From NCBI GenBank assembly GCA_023459055.1, contig JAEWVR010000016.1:123543-187542 (forward strand): a stretch of DNA of 64,000 bases, in the 5' to 3' direction. The position numbers and the translations under genes are program-made. Positions 35,416 to 44,256 of the stretch are shown here, in pieces (the stretch's first letter is position 1; each line of letters begins with the position of its first letter). Source of the DNA: Fibrobacterota bacterium (lineage in GTDB: Bacteria > Fibrobacterota > Chitinivibrionia > Chitinivibrionales > Chitinispirillaceae). The notes below the pieces were generated by a model. It did no database searches. It was not told the DNA's origin and saw only the letters and a list, made by a program, of their open reading frames with translations.

Positions 35416-37755
35416 ATGTTAGGTTGTTTGAAAATGGATTTTCAAAAATTATATAAACAACAGATAATTCAAATTAATGTGAGGTACTGCCAAGTGGAGT
35501 ATTATGCACGTAAAGATCAAGAGCTTATAATTCATATCACAAATGTGGCAAATATCGCTAAAAAATTTGCAGATGTTTTTTGTTGTGCCAATATGGCATA
35601 TACAGCTGGCTTATTACATGATATGGGAAAGTATTCTTATGCATTTCAAGACTATTTACGTCGCAGTTTGAATGGAGATAATGTAATACGTGGTGACGTT
35701 ATCCATGCATTACAAGGAGCTAAATATATTACAGAATCAATTAATGATGCTGTGATCGCAAGCATTCTTGGCAATATCATTGCAACTCATCACGGTGGAT
35801 TATTTGATAGTATTACTGATGGTGAAGAAACATTAAAAGTCAGAACAATTAAACGCGAAGAAGAGCTGCATTATGAAGAGGTAAAACAAGCTTATTGTCC
35901 AACAATTAATAGTGCTGAATTACAAAAAGAAATAGTGCATATTTGCTTGAAGTGTAAAGAAAAAAAATTAAATACATACTTTATGTTACATCTTATGGCA
36001 AAAGTATTGTATTCCTGCCTTGTCGATGCAGATCGTTGTGATGCCGCTGGGCTAACGCAAGAGGATTCCATACCCGATTGGAGTAAATTGTGTGTACTAT
36101 TGGAAAATCATCTTTCAAGATTTTCCAATAATAATGTACTTGGAAATTTGCGTGAACATATTTCTGAACAATGTTTACAAGCTGGTAAGAGGCAACCAGG
36201 AATTTATACATTATCAGTGCCAACTGGTGGCGGGAAAACATTGTCAAGTTTGCGATTCGCGTTAGAACATGCAAGAAAACAAGGTATGAAACGGATTATT
36301 TATGTTATTCCTTATCTATCGATTCTTGACCAAACCGCTTCGACTCTACATGAAATATTCAAGGATGATGAGTTAATCTTGGAGCATCATTCAAATGTGG
36401 AGATTCCTGATGATAATGAACAGGATGAGCAATACAACTTGTTAAGTTCCCGATGGGATGCTCCAATTGTAATGACTACAATGGTACAATTTCTAGAAAC
36501 CATTTACAGTAATAAAGCTTTAAAACTTCGAAAATTTCATAGTATGTCTGAATCCGTTTTGATATTTGATGAGATCCAAGCTTTACCGATAAAATGCGTT
36601 CACCTGTTCAATGAATCGATCAATTTTCTTCAAAACTTTTGCAGGTCAACAATTCTACTTTGTACTGCCACACAACCTCATCTTCAAAATACAGAACGAA
36701 AGGTGTTATTATGTAATAATCCAAATATCGTCAATATAACACCAGATGCATTAAAAAACTTCGAACGTGTTTTGATTAAGGATGAAACTCAATATGCTAT
36801 GGATCATGTGCAGATAGCTGCGTTGGTAAAAAAACAGATTGATCAAGAAAAAAGTACACTAGTTATTCTTAATACCAAAGGTGATGCTCGTAAAATATTT
36901 AAACAATGTAAACAGTTTGATTGTGAGAAATTTTATTTAACAACAGATCTATGTCCTGCCCACCGTTTGGATATTCTAGATAAATTGGGAAAAAATCTGG
37001 CATTAGAAACACGCAAGTTAACATTATGCGTTAGCACTCAATTGATAGAAGCTGGCGTTGATGTGTCTTTTGATTGTGTGATTCGTGCTGAAGCTGGTTT
37101 AGATAGCATTATTCAAGCAGCAGGACGCTGTAATCGTAATAAAGAAAATCCAGTACCGCAAACAGTATTTGTGGTTGATGTTAAAGATGAGAATCTATCC
37201 CGTTTACCTGAAATTGATAGTGGAAAAAAACAAACTGCAAGAGTGTTTCGTGAAAATAAGGGTAAGAATCTATTGGGTAGTGAAGTAATTGACATGTACT
37301 ACCAGTACTATTTTTTTGATCAAAAGGATAAAATGGATTACATTATTGATAATGGAAACACAACAATTTACAGTTTACTAAGTAATAATCCGTTGGCAAC
37401 TGCTGCGTTTGAAAGTCTCAATAATGTGAATTATCTTGGATTACCATGTGCATTTAAATCGGCAGCCGATGCGTTTTCTGTAATTGATGGTGGACAAACA
37501 GGGATTGTTGTTCCCTATGGTGATGCATTAACACTTGTGGAAAACTATCAAAAGTCATATGACATAAAGGAGAAAATACGCATTTTGAAAAAATTACAAA
37601 AATATACCGTATCTGTATATGCACATACACTTTCAAAAATTGAGCATGTCATTTCTCCTATCGATAATGCATTTTATCTATTGAGTCAAGATTATTATGA
37701 TTGTGAAGAAATGGGATTGTTATTTGAACAAAAGTTACCATTTTTAAATGTTTGA
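35416..37755 (+). CDS. cas3: CRISPR-associated nuclease/helicase Cas3, type I-C
   Basis: 779 residues. HD nuclease domain about 30-230 with LLHDMGK (His68, Asp69) and THHGG. Helicase motif I is GGGKT (Lys274), motif II DEIQ (Asp385) and motif III CTAT; motif VI lies in AAGRCNRN. It unwinds and degrades DNA marked by Cascade. ATG codons at 35416 and 35434 are both possible starts; the first has GAGAGA very close to it. It begins the cas operon and overlaps the open frame of cas5. Confidence 0.96.
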   Translation: MLGCLKMDFQKLYKQQIIQINVRYCQVEYYARKDQELIIHITNVANIAKKFADVFCCANMAYTAGLLHDMGKYSYAFQDYLRRSLNGDNVIRGDVIHALQGAKYITESINDAVIASILGNIIATHHGGLFDSITDGEETLKVRTIKREEELHYEEVKQAYCPTINSAELQKEIVHICLKCKEKKLNTYFMLHLMAKVLYSCLVDADRCDAAGLTQEDSIPDWSKLCVLLENHLSRFSNNNVLGNLREHISEQCLQAGKRQPGIYTLSVPTGGGKTLSSLRFALEHARKQGMKRIIYVIPYLSILDQTASTLHEIFKDDELILEHHSNVEIPDDNEQDEQYNLLSSRWDAPIVMTTMVQFLETIYSNKALKLRKFHSMSESVLIFDEIQALPIKCVHLFNESINFLQNFCRSTILLCTATQPHLQNTERKVLLCNNPNIVNITPDALKNFERVLIKDETQYAMDHVQIAALVKKQIDQEKSTLVILNTKGDARKIFKQCKQFDCEKFYLTTDLCPAHRLDILDKLGKNLALETRKLTLCVSTQLIEAGVDVSFDCVIRAEAGLDSIIQAAGRCNRNKENPVPQTVFVVDVKDENLSRLPEIDSGKKQTARVFRENKGKNLLGSEVIDMYYQYYFFDQKDKMDYIIDNGNTTIYSLLSNNPLATAAFESLNNVNYLGLPCAFKSAADAFSVIDGGQTGIVVPYGDALTLVENYQKSYDIKEKIRILKKLQKYTVSVYAHTLSKIEHVISPIDNAFYLLSQDYYDCEEMGLLFEQKLPFLNV

Positions 37756-37798
37756 AGGCATTAACCACGAGGTATTTCCTCGTAATAAGAGGTTGCAA

Positions 37799-38533
37799 AT
37801 GGATAAAAAACGTAATTCGGTTGAATTTAAAATTACAGGTCGATACGCAATGTTTGCAGACCCGATAACACGGGTCGGGGGAGAGAAATTTACTTATCAG
37901 GTACCAACATATCAGGCAATTAAAGGGATTCTTGAAAGTGTATACTGGAAACCAACTTTTATTTGGTATATTGATAAAGTTCGTGTAAATAATAAAATTC
38001 AAACTGAATCGAAAGGGGTAAAACCAATAAAAATGCATGGTGGTAATGACTTGTCATTTTATACCTATTTAAGAGATGTGGAATACCAGGTATTAGCGCA
38101 TTTTGAATGGAACAAACAACGTAAAGATCTTGATGCTGACCGCAACGAAAACAAACATCACAACATTGCGAAACGCTGTATTGAAAAGGGGGGGAGGAGA
38201 GATGTCTTTCTTGGGACTCGAGAGTGTCAAGGGTATGTTGAGCCATGTACTTTTGGGGATAGTAATGGATTTTACGACAAATATGGTGAAATAGATTTTG
38301 GTGTACAGTTTCATGGATATGATTATCCCGACGAATCTGGAATAGATGAATTAGCAGTGCGTTTGTGGAGGGCTAAAATGAATGATGGTGTTATCGAATA
38401 TCCTTTGCCAGATAAATGTGACCCTGCATTGCGACGTATTATCAGAACTATGAAAGCAAAAGAATTTCAGATTGATAGAAATTTTTCACTTGTTAATGAA
38501 GATATGAATTTGGTTGATTTACTAAAGGAGTAA
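37799..38533 (+). CDS. cas5c: Cas5 (Cas5c/Cas5d), crRNA-processing endonuclease of type I-C
   Basis: About 244 residues from ATG 37799, which has AGAGG about 8 bases upstream. The longer frame from 37748 overlaps cas3 and adds 17 residues unlike the family. Family features: FKITGRYAMFADPITRVGG, SYP-like glycine turns (TYQAIKGILESVYW, PTFIWYIDKV), and RRDVFLGTRECQGYV. In type I-C, Cas5 replaces Cas6 and cuts the pre-crRNA at the repeat hairpin. Confidence 0.94.
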   Translation: MDKKRNSVEFKITGRYAMFADPITRVGGEKFTYQVPTYQAIKGILESVYWKPTFIWYIDKVRVNNKIQTESKGVKPIKMHGGNDLSFYTYLRDVEYQVLAHFEWNKQRKDLDADRNENKHHNIAKRCIEKGGRRDVFLGTRECQGYVEPCTFGDSNGFYDKYGEIDFGVQFHGYDYPDESGIDELAVRLWRAKMNDGVIEYPLPDKCDPALRRIIRTMKAKEFQIDRNFSLVNEDMNLVDLLKE

Positions 38534-38538
38534 TAATT

Positions 38539-40440
38539 ATGGGGTTTTGGCAAAACTTAGTGGAAAGCTATGAAAGAAATGCCGAAGCATTGAATTATAA
38601 ATATCCTATTTCGACAACTACAATTTCCAATAATAGCGAAATGATTTTATCTGTAGTTGTTGATGGAGAAGGAAATTACATTCGCGTTAATAAGATTGAT
38701 AAATACAAAAAAGATAAACCCGGAAAGGATGCATCAAAACTGGAAGTAATTTGCATTCCTTGTTCAGAGAAATGTATGGCACGTTCCGGCAGTACAATTG
38801 CACCATATCCTGTTTTTGATCAATATGAATATTTAATAGGAACTGGAGAAAAGTTCGAAGCATATCTTTCTGAACTTGGAAAATTTTCAGAATCGGAATT
38901 CGTAACTCACCAAATTAAAGCTATATATAAATACGTTTTTAAAAGAACTATTCAGGTGGATTTAGCAATGTTTACTCCAAAGCCCAAGACGAACATTGTC
39001 TTTGAAGTTGAAATACCTAATAGTCCGCAATCAAAGGTATGGGAAGATGAATCTTTTTTTAAAGCATGGAATAATTATTATCTAAAACAAAAGGAAAATG
39101 CTAAAGTATTAGATTATATATCTGGCAATATGCAACCAATTGCATATTCACATCCTAAAAAGATTACAAACAGATCTGCAAATGCAAAGCTCATATCTGA
39201 TAATGATGATAAAAATTACACGTTTCGAGGAAAGTTCAAGAGTTCAATCGAAGCATTATCAATTGGATACGAATCATCACAAAAAGCTCATCAGTTTCTA
39301 AGATATCTTATCAATGACCGGGGAAATTACTGCGGAGAACAGGTAATATTATCTTTCACCATTGGTTCAATTGAAAATACATTACCTTTACCATTAGATA
39401 ACTCAATAAACATTTTTGAATTTTTACAGGAAGTTCAAGCACAAACTCTGAGTGAATCACAAATTGCTCTTCGTGCACAAACTGGTTTTGACTATGCAGA
39501 TGCATTAAAAAAATCAATTAATGGTTTTGGATATAGTAAAACCTTGCAGCAACATACTAAAACCGCAGTAATCGCATTGGATGCCGCAACAACCGGACGA
39601 TTGTCAATTACATTTTACCGAGAGATAGAAAGAAATGAATATCTTGAAAATGTTGCAGAATGGCATAGTAGTTGTAAATGGCATCAACGATTCTGGAGTG
39701 ATGAAAATAAAAAATACATTTCATGCATTAGTGCACCATCAGTAGATCGAATTATTGAAGCAGTTTATGGAAAACCTCGTGGAAGTTCAGATGAAAGTTA
39801 TACAAAAATCAAGAAAGCAGCAAGAGAACGTTTACTTCGCTGTATTTTTGATAAAACATATTTACCTAAAGATTATGTAATAGCAGCAGTTCGTCGAGCA
39901 TCCAATCCGCTTGGAACTACTATGAATGGAAAATTTGATCGAACTGCATTTGAACAATTATTGTCAACTACCTGTGCATTAATTCGTAAAGATCATCAAC
40001 AATACATTGAGGAGGAATGCAAATTGAGTATTGAACTTGAAAAAGCTGATCGCAATTACCTTTATGGGAGATTGCTTGGTGCTGCTGACAAATTGGAAGA
40101 ATATGCCTTATTTAAAAAGGATAATGATCGTGTTGTTACAGCCGCGATAAGGCATATGCAAGCTTTTGCGCAACGTCCATTCAGAACTTGGCAAACGATA
40201 CATAGTTGTTTGAATCCATATATTCAATCTGTTAAGGGTGGATTTGCATTTAATGAAATTCAGAGTATTATGCAAATGTTCAAAACGGACGATTTTGGAA
40301 ATGATTCTTCTTTAGATGGTTTATATCTGGTTGGATATTACCACGAACGAGCGTATATTGACAGTCTTGTCAAGATTGCATCTGAAAAAAAACAATCAAA
40401 TAAATCAAATGTTATGGAGGATAGCAATGTCAGAAACTAA
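38539..40440 (+). CDS. cas8c: Cas8c (Csd1), large Cascade subunit
   Basis: 633 residues, typical for Csd1. It begins GFWQNLVESYERN and has an AAAGGAG ribosome site 6-7 bases before the ATG. The protein recognises the PAM in type I-C Cascade. The last 139 codons also appear to encode the small subunit Cas11c from an internal start (separate entry). It overlaps cas7 by 14 bases. Confidence 0.94.
   Translation: MGFWQNLVESYERNAEALNYKYPISTTTISNNSEMILSVVVDGEGNYIRVNKIDKYKKDKPGKDASKLEVICIPCSEKCMARSGSTIAPYPVFDQYEYLIGTGEKFEAYLSELGKFSESEFVTHQIKAIYKYVFKRTIQVDLAMFTPKPKTNIVFEVEIPNSPQSKVWEDESFFKAWNNYYLKQKENAKVLDYISGNMQPIAYSHPKKITNRSANAKLISDNDDKNYTFRGKFKSSIEALSIGYESSQKAHQFLRYLINDRGNYCGEQVILSFTIGSIENTLPLPLDNSINIFEFLQEVQAQTLSESQIALRAQTGFDYADALKKSINGFGYSKTLQQHTKTAVIALDAATTGRLSITFYREIERNEYLENVAEWHSSCKWHQRFWSDENKKYISCISAPSVDRIIEAVYGKPRGSSDESYTKIKKAARERLLRCIFDKTYLPKDYVIAAVRRASNPLGTTMNGKFDRTAFEQLLSTTCALIRKDHQQYIEEECKLSIELEKADRNYLYGRLLGAADKLEEYALFKKDNDRVVTAAIRHMQAFAQRPFRTWQTIHSCLNPYIQSVKGGFAFNEIQSIMQMFKTDDFGNDSSLDGLYLVGYYHERAYIDSLVKIASEKKQSNKSNVMEDSNVRN
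40024..40440 (+). CDS. cas11c: Cas11c small subunit from an internal start within cas8c
   Basis: A full-strength GAGGAGG at 40009-40015 lies in frame inside cas8c, 8 bases before TTG 40024 (codon 496). Starting there would give about 138 residues (SIELEKADRNYLYGRLLG to the cas8c stop), matching the C-terminal helical part. Internal translation of Cas11c from cas8c is established for other type I-C systems. Here the ribosome site and spacing fit, but the TTG start is inferred. Confidence 0.72.
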   Translation: MSIELEKADRNYLYGRLLGAADKLEEYALFKKDNDRVVTAAIRHMQAFAQRPFRTWQTIHSCLNPYIQSVKGGFAFNEIQSIMQMFKTDDFGNDSSLDGLYLVGYYHERAYIDSLVKIASEKKQSNKSNVMEDSNVRN

Positions 40441-41320
40441 AACACTTTCTCAAAAAATTGATTTTGCAGTAATCATTTCTGTAAAGCGAGCTAATCCCAA
40501 TGGTGATCCACTGAATGGTAACCGCCCTCGACAAACGTATGATGGACATGGTGAAATTTCTGATGTCTGTCTCAAACGAAAAATTCGAAATCGATTGTTG
40601 GATATGAAAGAATCTATCTTTGTTCAATCTGATGATTATCGCGTTGATGACTTTCGTTCACTTAAAGCTCGCTTTGAAAACGCAAATATTGCAAAAGAAA
40701 CTATCTATGCTGATGTATGCAAGACATGGTTTGATGTAAGAGCATTTGGTCAAGTCTTTCCATTTAAAGCAAAAGATACTGGTAAAAAAGGTAAAGAAAA
40801 AGAGAAAACTGATGATGGCGGAAATAATGATGCTGTATCGATAGGAATTCGTGGTCCTGTAACTATTCAAGGCGCATTTAGTGTCGATCCGATAACATCA
40901 GATAGTTTGCAAATCGTTAAAAGTGTCAATCTTGAAACAGATGAAAATAATCCAGGTAAAAAAGGACCTGACACAATGGGAATGAAACATCGTGTCGATA
41001 AAGGAATTTATGTGGCTTATGGCGCTATAAATACACAACTCGCAGTAAAGACGGGTTTTTCAGATAGTGATGCAGAAAAGATTAAAAAAACACTCCAATC
41101 ACTATTTGTCAATGATGTTTCTTCTGCTCGTCCTGAAGGTAGTATGGAAGTTGTAAAGGTACTATGGTGGAAGCATAATAGTCCAACCGGGCAGTATTCT
41201 TCTGCAAAGGTTCATCGCTCATTAAATGTAAAATCAGATGGAACATATACATTAGATAAATTAAGTGGGTTATATCCAGATGAGCTTGACCAATTGGAAG
41301 GTGATGAATTGCAAAAATAA
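40427..41320 (+). CDS. cas7c: Cas7 (Csd2), Cascade backbone
   Basis: 297 residues from ATG 40427, which has GGAGG at 40416-40420; the frame is open further upstream but that part overlaps cas8c and is not family-like. Signatures: IDFAVIISVKRANPNGDPLNGNRP at the start, the GIRGPVTIQGAF strand, and MGMKHRVDKGIY. It coats the crRNA spacer. The last gene of the interference half. Confidence 0.95.
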   Translation: MSETKTLSQKIDFAVIISVKRANPNGDPLNGNRPRQTYDGHGEISDVCLKRKIRNRLLDMKESIFVQSDDYRVDDFRSLKARFENANIAKETIYADVCKTWFDVRAFGQVFPFKAKDTGKKGKEKEKTDDGGNNDAVSIGIRGPVTIQGAFSVDPITSDSLQIVKSVNLETDENNPGKKGPDTMGMKHRVDKGIYVAYGAINTQLAVKTGFSDSDAEKIKKTLQSLFVNDVSSARPEGSMEVVKVLWWKHNSPTGQYSSAKVHRSLNVKSDGTYTLDKLSGLYPDELDQLEGDELQK

Positions 41321-41396
41321 TAGGTTTTAACAAAAGCTAAAGGGAAAGAATAATCGTTCTTTGACAAAAAACAAAAAAGAACCTTTGATCAAAACT

Positions 41397-41427
41397 ACCA
41401 GTATTGAGATTAATTTTCAATACTGGT
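41397..41427 (+). terminator. Hairpin between cas7 and the inserted toxin-antitoxin pair
   Basis: Ten-bp perfect inverted repeat (ACCAGTATTG at 41397-41406 with its complement at 41418-41427), followed by a T-rich stretch. It could reduce read-through from the interference genes into the toxin-antitoxin and adaptation genes. Confidence 0.5.
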
Positions 41428-41508
41428 ACTTGTTATTTTCAAAACAAATTAATACTATTAAAACAGTTATTCAACAAAGTTGATTCTATATATAGGAGTG
41501 ATTATACT

Positions 41509-41745
41509 ATGACAATGCAAAAATCAGTAGTTTTTGATGAAGCAAAAAAACTTGCACCTATCGAGCGTGCAGAACTTATAGAATTCTTATTGGAAAGTTT
41601 TAACGATCAGCAGCAAAAAGAAATAGATGAAAAATGGGTGAAAGAAGCGGAGTCACGTCTTGACGCTTACTATGCCGGGAAATTGGAGGATATGCCTATT
41701 AGTAAAGTTTTTGAGGAGCTTGATGGTGGGAGTAACTACAAATGA
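41509..41745 (+). CDS. RelB/ParD-type antitoxin within the cas operon
   Basis: 78 residues from ATG 41509 with AGGAG at 41494-41498. It matches the small addiction-module antitoxin family (VVFDEAKKLAPIERAELIEFLLES, then DEKWVKEAESRLDAYYAG). It overlaps the toxin gene by the ATGA junction, typical of coupled translation. It lies between cas7 and cas4, an unusual place. Confidence 0.88.
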   Translation: MTMQKSVVFDEAKKLAPIERAELIEFLLESFNDQQQKEIDEKWVKEAESRLDAYYAGKLEDMPISKVFEELDGGSNYK

Positions 41746-42032
41746 AAATCAGAATTCTTGCTGTTGCACGTACGGAACTTCTTGACGCGAAAGAGTACTA
41801 TAACAATGAACGAGCCGGTTTGGGATTTGAATTTGTTGTAGAGTTTAAAAACACCTTGCTGCGTATTGCTGGATTTCCAGCTGCATGGCCACAACTATCT
41901 AATCGTTTGCGACGCTGCATAATGAATAGATTTCCATATTCAGTCATATACGAGCTCAATCATGATTGTATTAGGGTTGTCGCAGTTATGCACATGCGGA
42001 GAGATCCTAAATGTTGGCAGAATAGAATCTGA
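41742..42032 (+). CDS. ParE/RelE-type toxin within the cas operon
   Basis: 96 residues of the ParE/RelE fold: VARTELLDAKEYYNNERAGLG, then FPAAWPQLSNRLRRCIMNRFPY and SVIYELNHD. ParE members poison gyrase and RelE members cut mRNA; the sequence alone does not settle which. Translation is coupled to the antitoxin. It is 28 bases before cas4, so it shares or influences expression of the adaptation genes. Confidence 0.9.
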   Translation: MKIRILAVARTELLDAKEYYNNERAGLGFEFVVEFKNTLLRIAGFPAAWPQLSNRLRRCIMNRFPYSVIYELNHDCIRVVAVMHMRRDPKCWQNRI

Positions 42033-42060
42033 ATATAAAGCTTGATAAAAAGGACCTTGT

Positions 42061-42747
42061 ATGTACCCCGAATCAGACCTCCTCCCAATCTCTGCACTTC
42101 AGCACATCGTATTCTGCGAACGTCAATGTGCACTTATCCATATCGAAAGGCAGTGGGAAGAGAATAGGTTGACCGCAGAAGGCAGGATTCTTCATGACCG
42201 AACTGACAAAGAGGAAGTTGAATCCCGTGGCGATTTACGTATTGCCCGTGCTTTAAATTTACAAAACAGGCAACTGGGAATTTTCGGTAAGGCCGATGTG
42301 GTTGAATTTACAAAATCCACTGATGGTTCTGGTGTTACGCTTCCTGATGTATCCGGATTATGGAAACCGTATCCGGTGGAGTATAAGCGTGGTAAACCAA
42401 AACTTGATCGTTGTGATGAGGTGCAGTTATGCGCCCAAGCGCTCTGCCTTGAAGAGATGCTTGTAGTAAAGATCGATGAAGGAGCTCTTTATTACGGTAC
42501 TCCACGACGTAGAACGGTAATACAACTAGATGATAAGTTACGTAATGAAACTACACTTTTAATACTTCGCCTTAGAAATCTTATTAAAAGCAAAGTAACA
42601 CCAAAAGCAGTTTATGAAAAAAAATGTGATAATTGTTCTCTTATCAATATATGTATGCCGAAATTAAATAGTTCTAATAAGGCAGAAGAATACATAAATT
42701 CGTTTCTGGACTCCATAGAAGAGGAGGATGATGAGACGTTTACTTAA
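42061..42747 (+). CDS. cas4: Cas4 exonuclease
   Basis: 228 residues. Iron-sulphur cysteines are visible near the start (FCERQC) and end (KKCDNCSLINICMP). The RecB-like nuclease core includes GKADVVEF and PVEYKRGKPK. It trims prespacers and enforces PAM selection with Cas1-Cas2. It overlaps cas1 by 20 bases. Confidence 0.95.
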   Translation: MYPESDLLPISALQHIVFCERQCALIHIERQWEENRLTAEGRILHDRTDKEEVESRGDLRIARALNLQNRQLGIFGKADVVEFTKSTDGSGVTLPDVSGLWKPYPVEYKRGKPKLDRCDEVQLCAQALCLEEMLVVKIDEGALYYGTPRRRTVIQLDDKLRNETTLLILRLRNLIKSKVTPKAVYEKKCDNCSLINICMPKLNSSNKAEEYINSFLDSIEEEDDETFT

Positions 42748-43762
42748 TACTTTGTACATTACAACACATGGCGCCTATATTGCAAAAGAAGGCCAGACAA
42801 TTGTTGTAAGTGTTGATAAAGAGGTAAAAATAAAAATTCCAGTACTTTCACTGAATGGTATTGTTTGTATTGGTGGAGTAGGGTGTAGTCCGTATGCGAT
42901 GGAATTGTGTGCTGAAAACAATGTCGCATTATCATTTCTTTCAGAATCCGGGCATTTTAAAGCTCGCGTGGTTGGTGAGGTAAATGGGAATATTCTTGTA
43001 CGACGTGCTCAATATCGGCTTGCTGATAAAGATAATGAGTCACTTGACATTGCAAAAATGTTTATTCTTGCAAAAATTGTCAATGGGAGAAATGTTCTCC
43101 TCCGTGCTGCTCGCGAGACAGATAATAATGATGCAATGTTGCTTCTTAAAAGTAGTGCCCTTCGATTAAAGCAAACAATTAAACATATCAGGACGACAGC
43201 AAACAGTGATGAACTTCTTGGAAGGGAAGGGGAGGCTGCACGTTCCTATTTTGATGTATTTAATGAACTGATCGGTGTCCGGAAAGATTTGTTTGTTTTT
43301 AAAGGGCGTAGTCGCCGGCCTCCGCTTGACCGAGTTAATGCGCTATTATCATTTGTATATACACTGCTCGTACATGATGCAACTGCTGCACTTGAAGCAT
43401 CCGGACTCGATCCCTGTTGCGGTTTCTTCCATAAAGACAGACCTGGCAGGCCGGGGTTGGCACTGGATCTGATGGAGGAGTTCAGAGGATGCATTGCAGA
43501 CAGGCTTGTTGTTTCTATGATTAATTTACAACAGGTAAAACCGGAACAGTTTACTATTACTGAGACTGGTGGCGTACTCATGGATGATGTAGCGAGAAAA
43601 ACTGTAATAGCTGCATATCAAAAAAGAAAACAGGAGGAAATATTCCATCCGTTTATCAAAGAAAGTGTTCCTGTTGGTTTGCTGGTATATATACAGGCAA
43701 TGCTGCTCGCTCGTTTTTTGCGCAATGATATTGATAAATACCCACCATTTTTCTGGAAATAA
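42728..43762 (+). CDS. cas1: Cas1 integrase
   Basis: 344 residues, typical type I-C Cas1. The conserved block VYTLLVHDATAALEASGLDP, then FFHKDRPGRPGLALDLMEEFR carries the metal-binding His and Glu/Asp residues. Two adjacent ATG codons (42728 and 42731) follow GAGGAGG directly; the second has better spacing. It forms the spacer-integration complex with Cas2. Confidence 0.96.
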   Translation: MMRRLLNTLYITTHGAYIAKEGQTIVVSVDKEVKIKIPVLSLNGIVCIGGVGCSPYAMELCAENNVALSFLSESGHFKARVVGEVNGNILVRRAQYRLADKDNESLDIAKMFILAKIVNGRNVLLRAARETDNNDAMLLLKSSALRLKQTIKHIRTTANSDELLGREGEAARSYFDVFNELIGVRKDLFVFKGRSRRPPLDRVNALLSFVYTLLVHDATAALEASGLDPCCGFFHKDRPGRPGLALDLMEEFRGCIADRLVVSMINLQQVKPEQFTITETGGVLMDDVARKTVIAAYQKRKQEEIFHPFIKESVPVGLLVYIQAMLLARFLRNDIDKYPPFFWK

Positions 43763-43774
43763 AGGGGTTCGGCT

Positions 43775-44068
43775 ATGATGATACTTGTAACCTATGATGT
43801 GAGTACTGTCGATCTTGCTGGAAAAAGACGGTTGCAGCGTGTTGCGAAAATCTGTGAGGATTTTGGACAACGGGTTCAGAACTCTGTTTTTGAATGCCTT
43901 ATTGATCCGGCTGAGTGGGTTAGTTTACGAAGTAAGCTTGCAAAAACAGCAGACTTGAAAAAGGATAGTCTCAGATTCTATTTTCTTGGAGCAAACTGGC
44001 AACGGCGGGTGGAACATCTTGGAGCAAAAGAAACATACGATCCCGAAGGACTATTGCTTCTTGAATGA
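43775..44068 (+). CDS. cas2: Cas2
   Basis: 97 residues. Starts ILVTYDVSTVD with the conserved first-strand Asp, followed by RRLQRVAKICEDFGQRVQNSVFEC, typical of the type I-C branch. It ends the operon 188 bases before the first repeat. Confidence 0.95.
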   Translation: MMILVTYDVSTVDLAGKRRLQRVAKICEDFGQRVQNSVFECLIDPAEWVSLRSKLAKTADLKKDSLRFYFLGANWQRRVEHLGAKETYDPEGLLLLE

Positions 44069-44256
44069 CAAAAATGCATTCGCGTACCATAAGTGACCAT
44101 AAAAAGTCTGGAAGGTTCGCGAATTTTATAAAGTGAAGTATATCAAAGAATTGAAAACTTATAAATGATCAAATGTCAAGCTATTCCATCAGATTCACCA
44201 CCCTCCGCGAATTTGTTCTTTCAACCTTTTATTATAAAATAAGATAAGTTGGAAGG
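44069..44256 (+). promoter_or_regulatory. CRISPR leader
   Basis: AT-rich, gene-free 188 bases between cas2 and the first repeat, in the expected place for the leader that carries the array promoter and the integration signal. This end of the array has perfect repeats while the far end has decayed, which supports the orientation. Confidence 0.75.
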
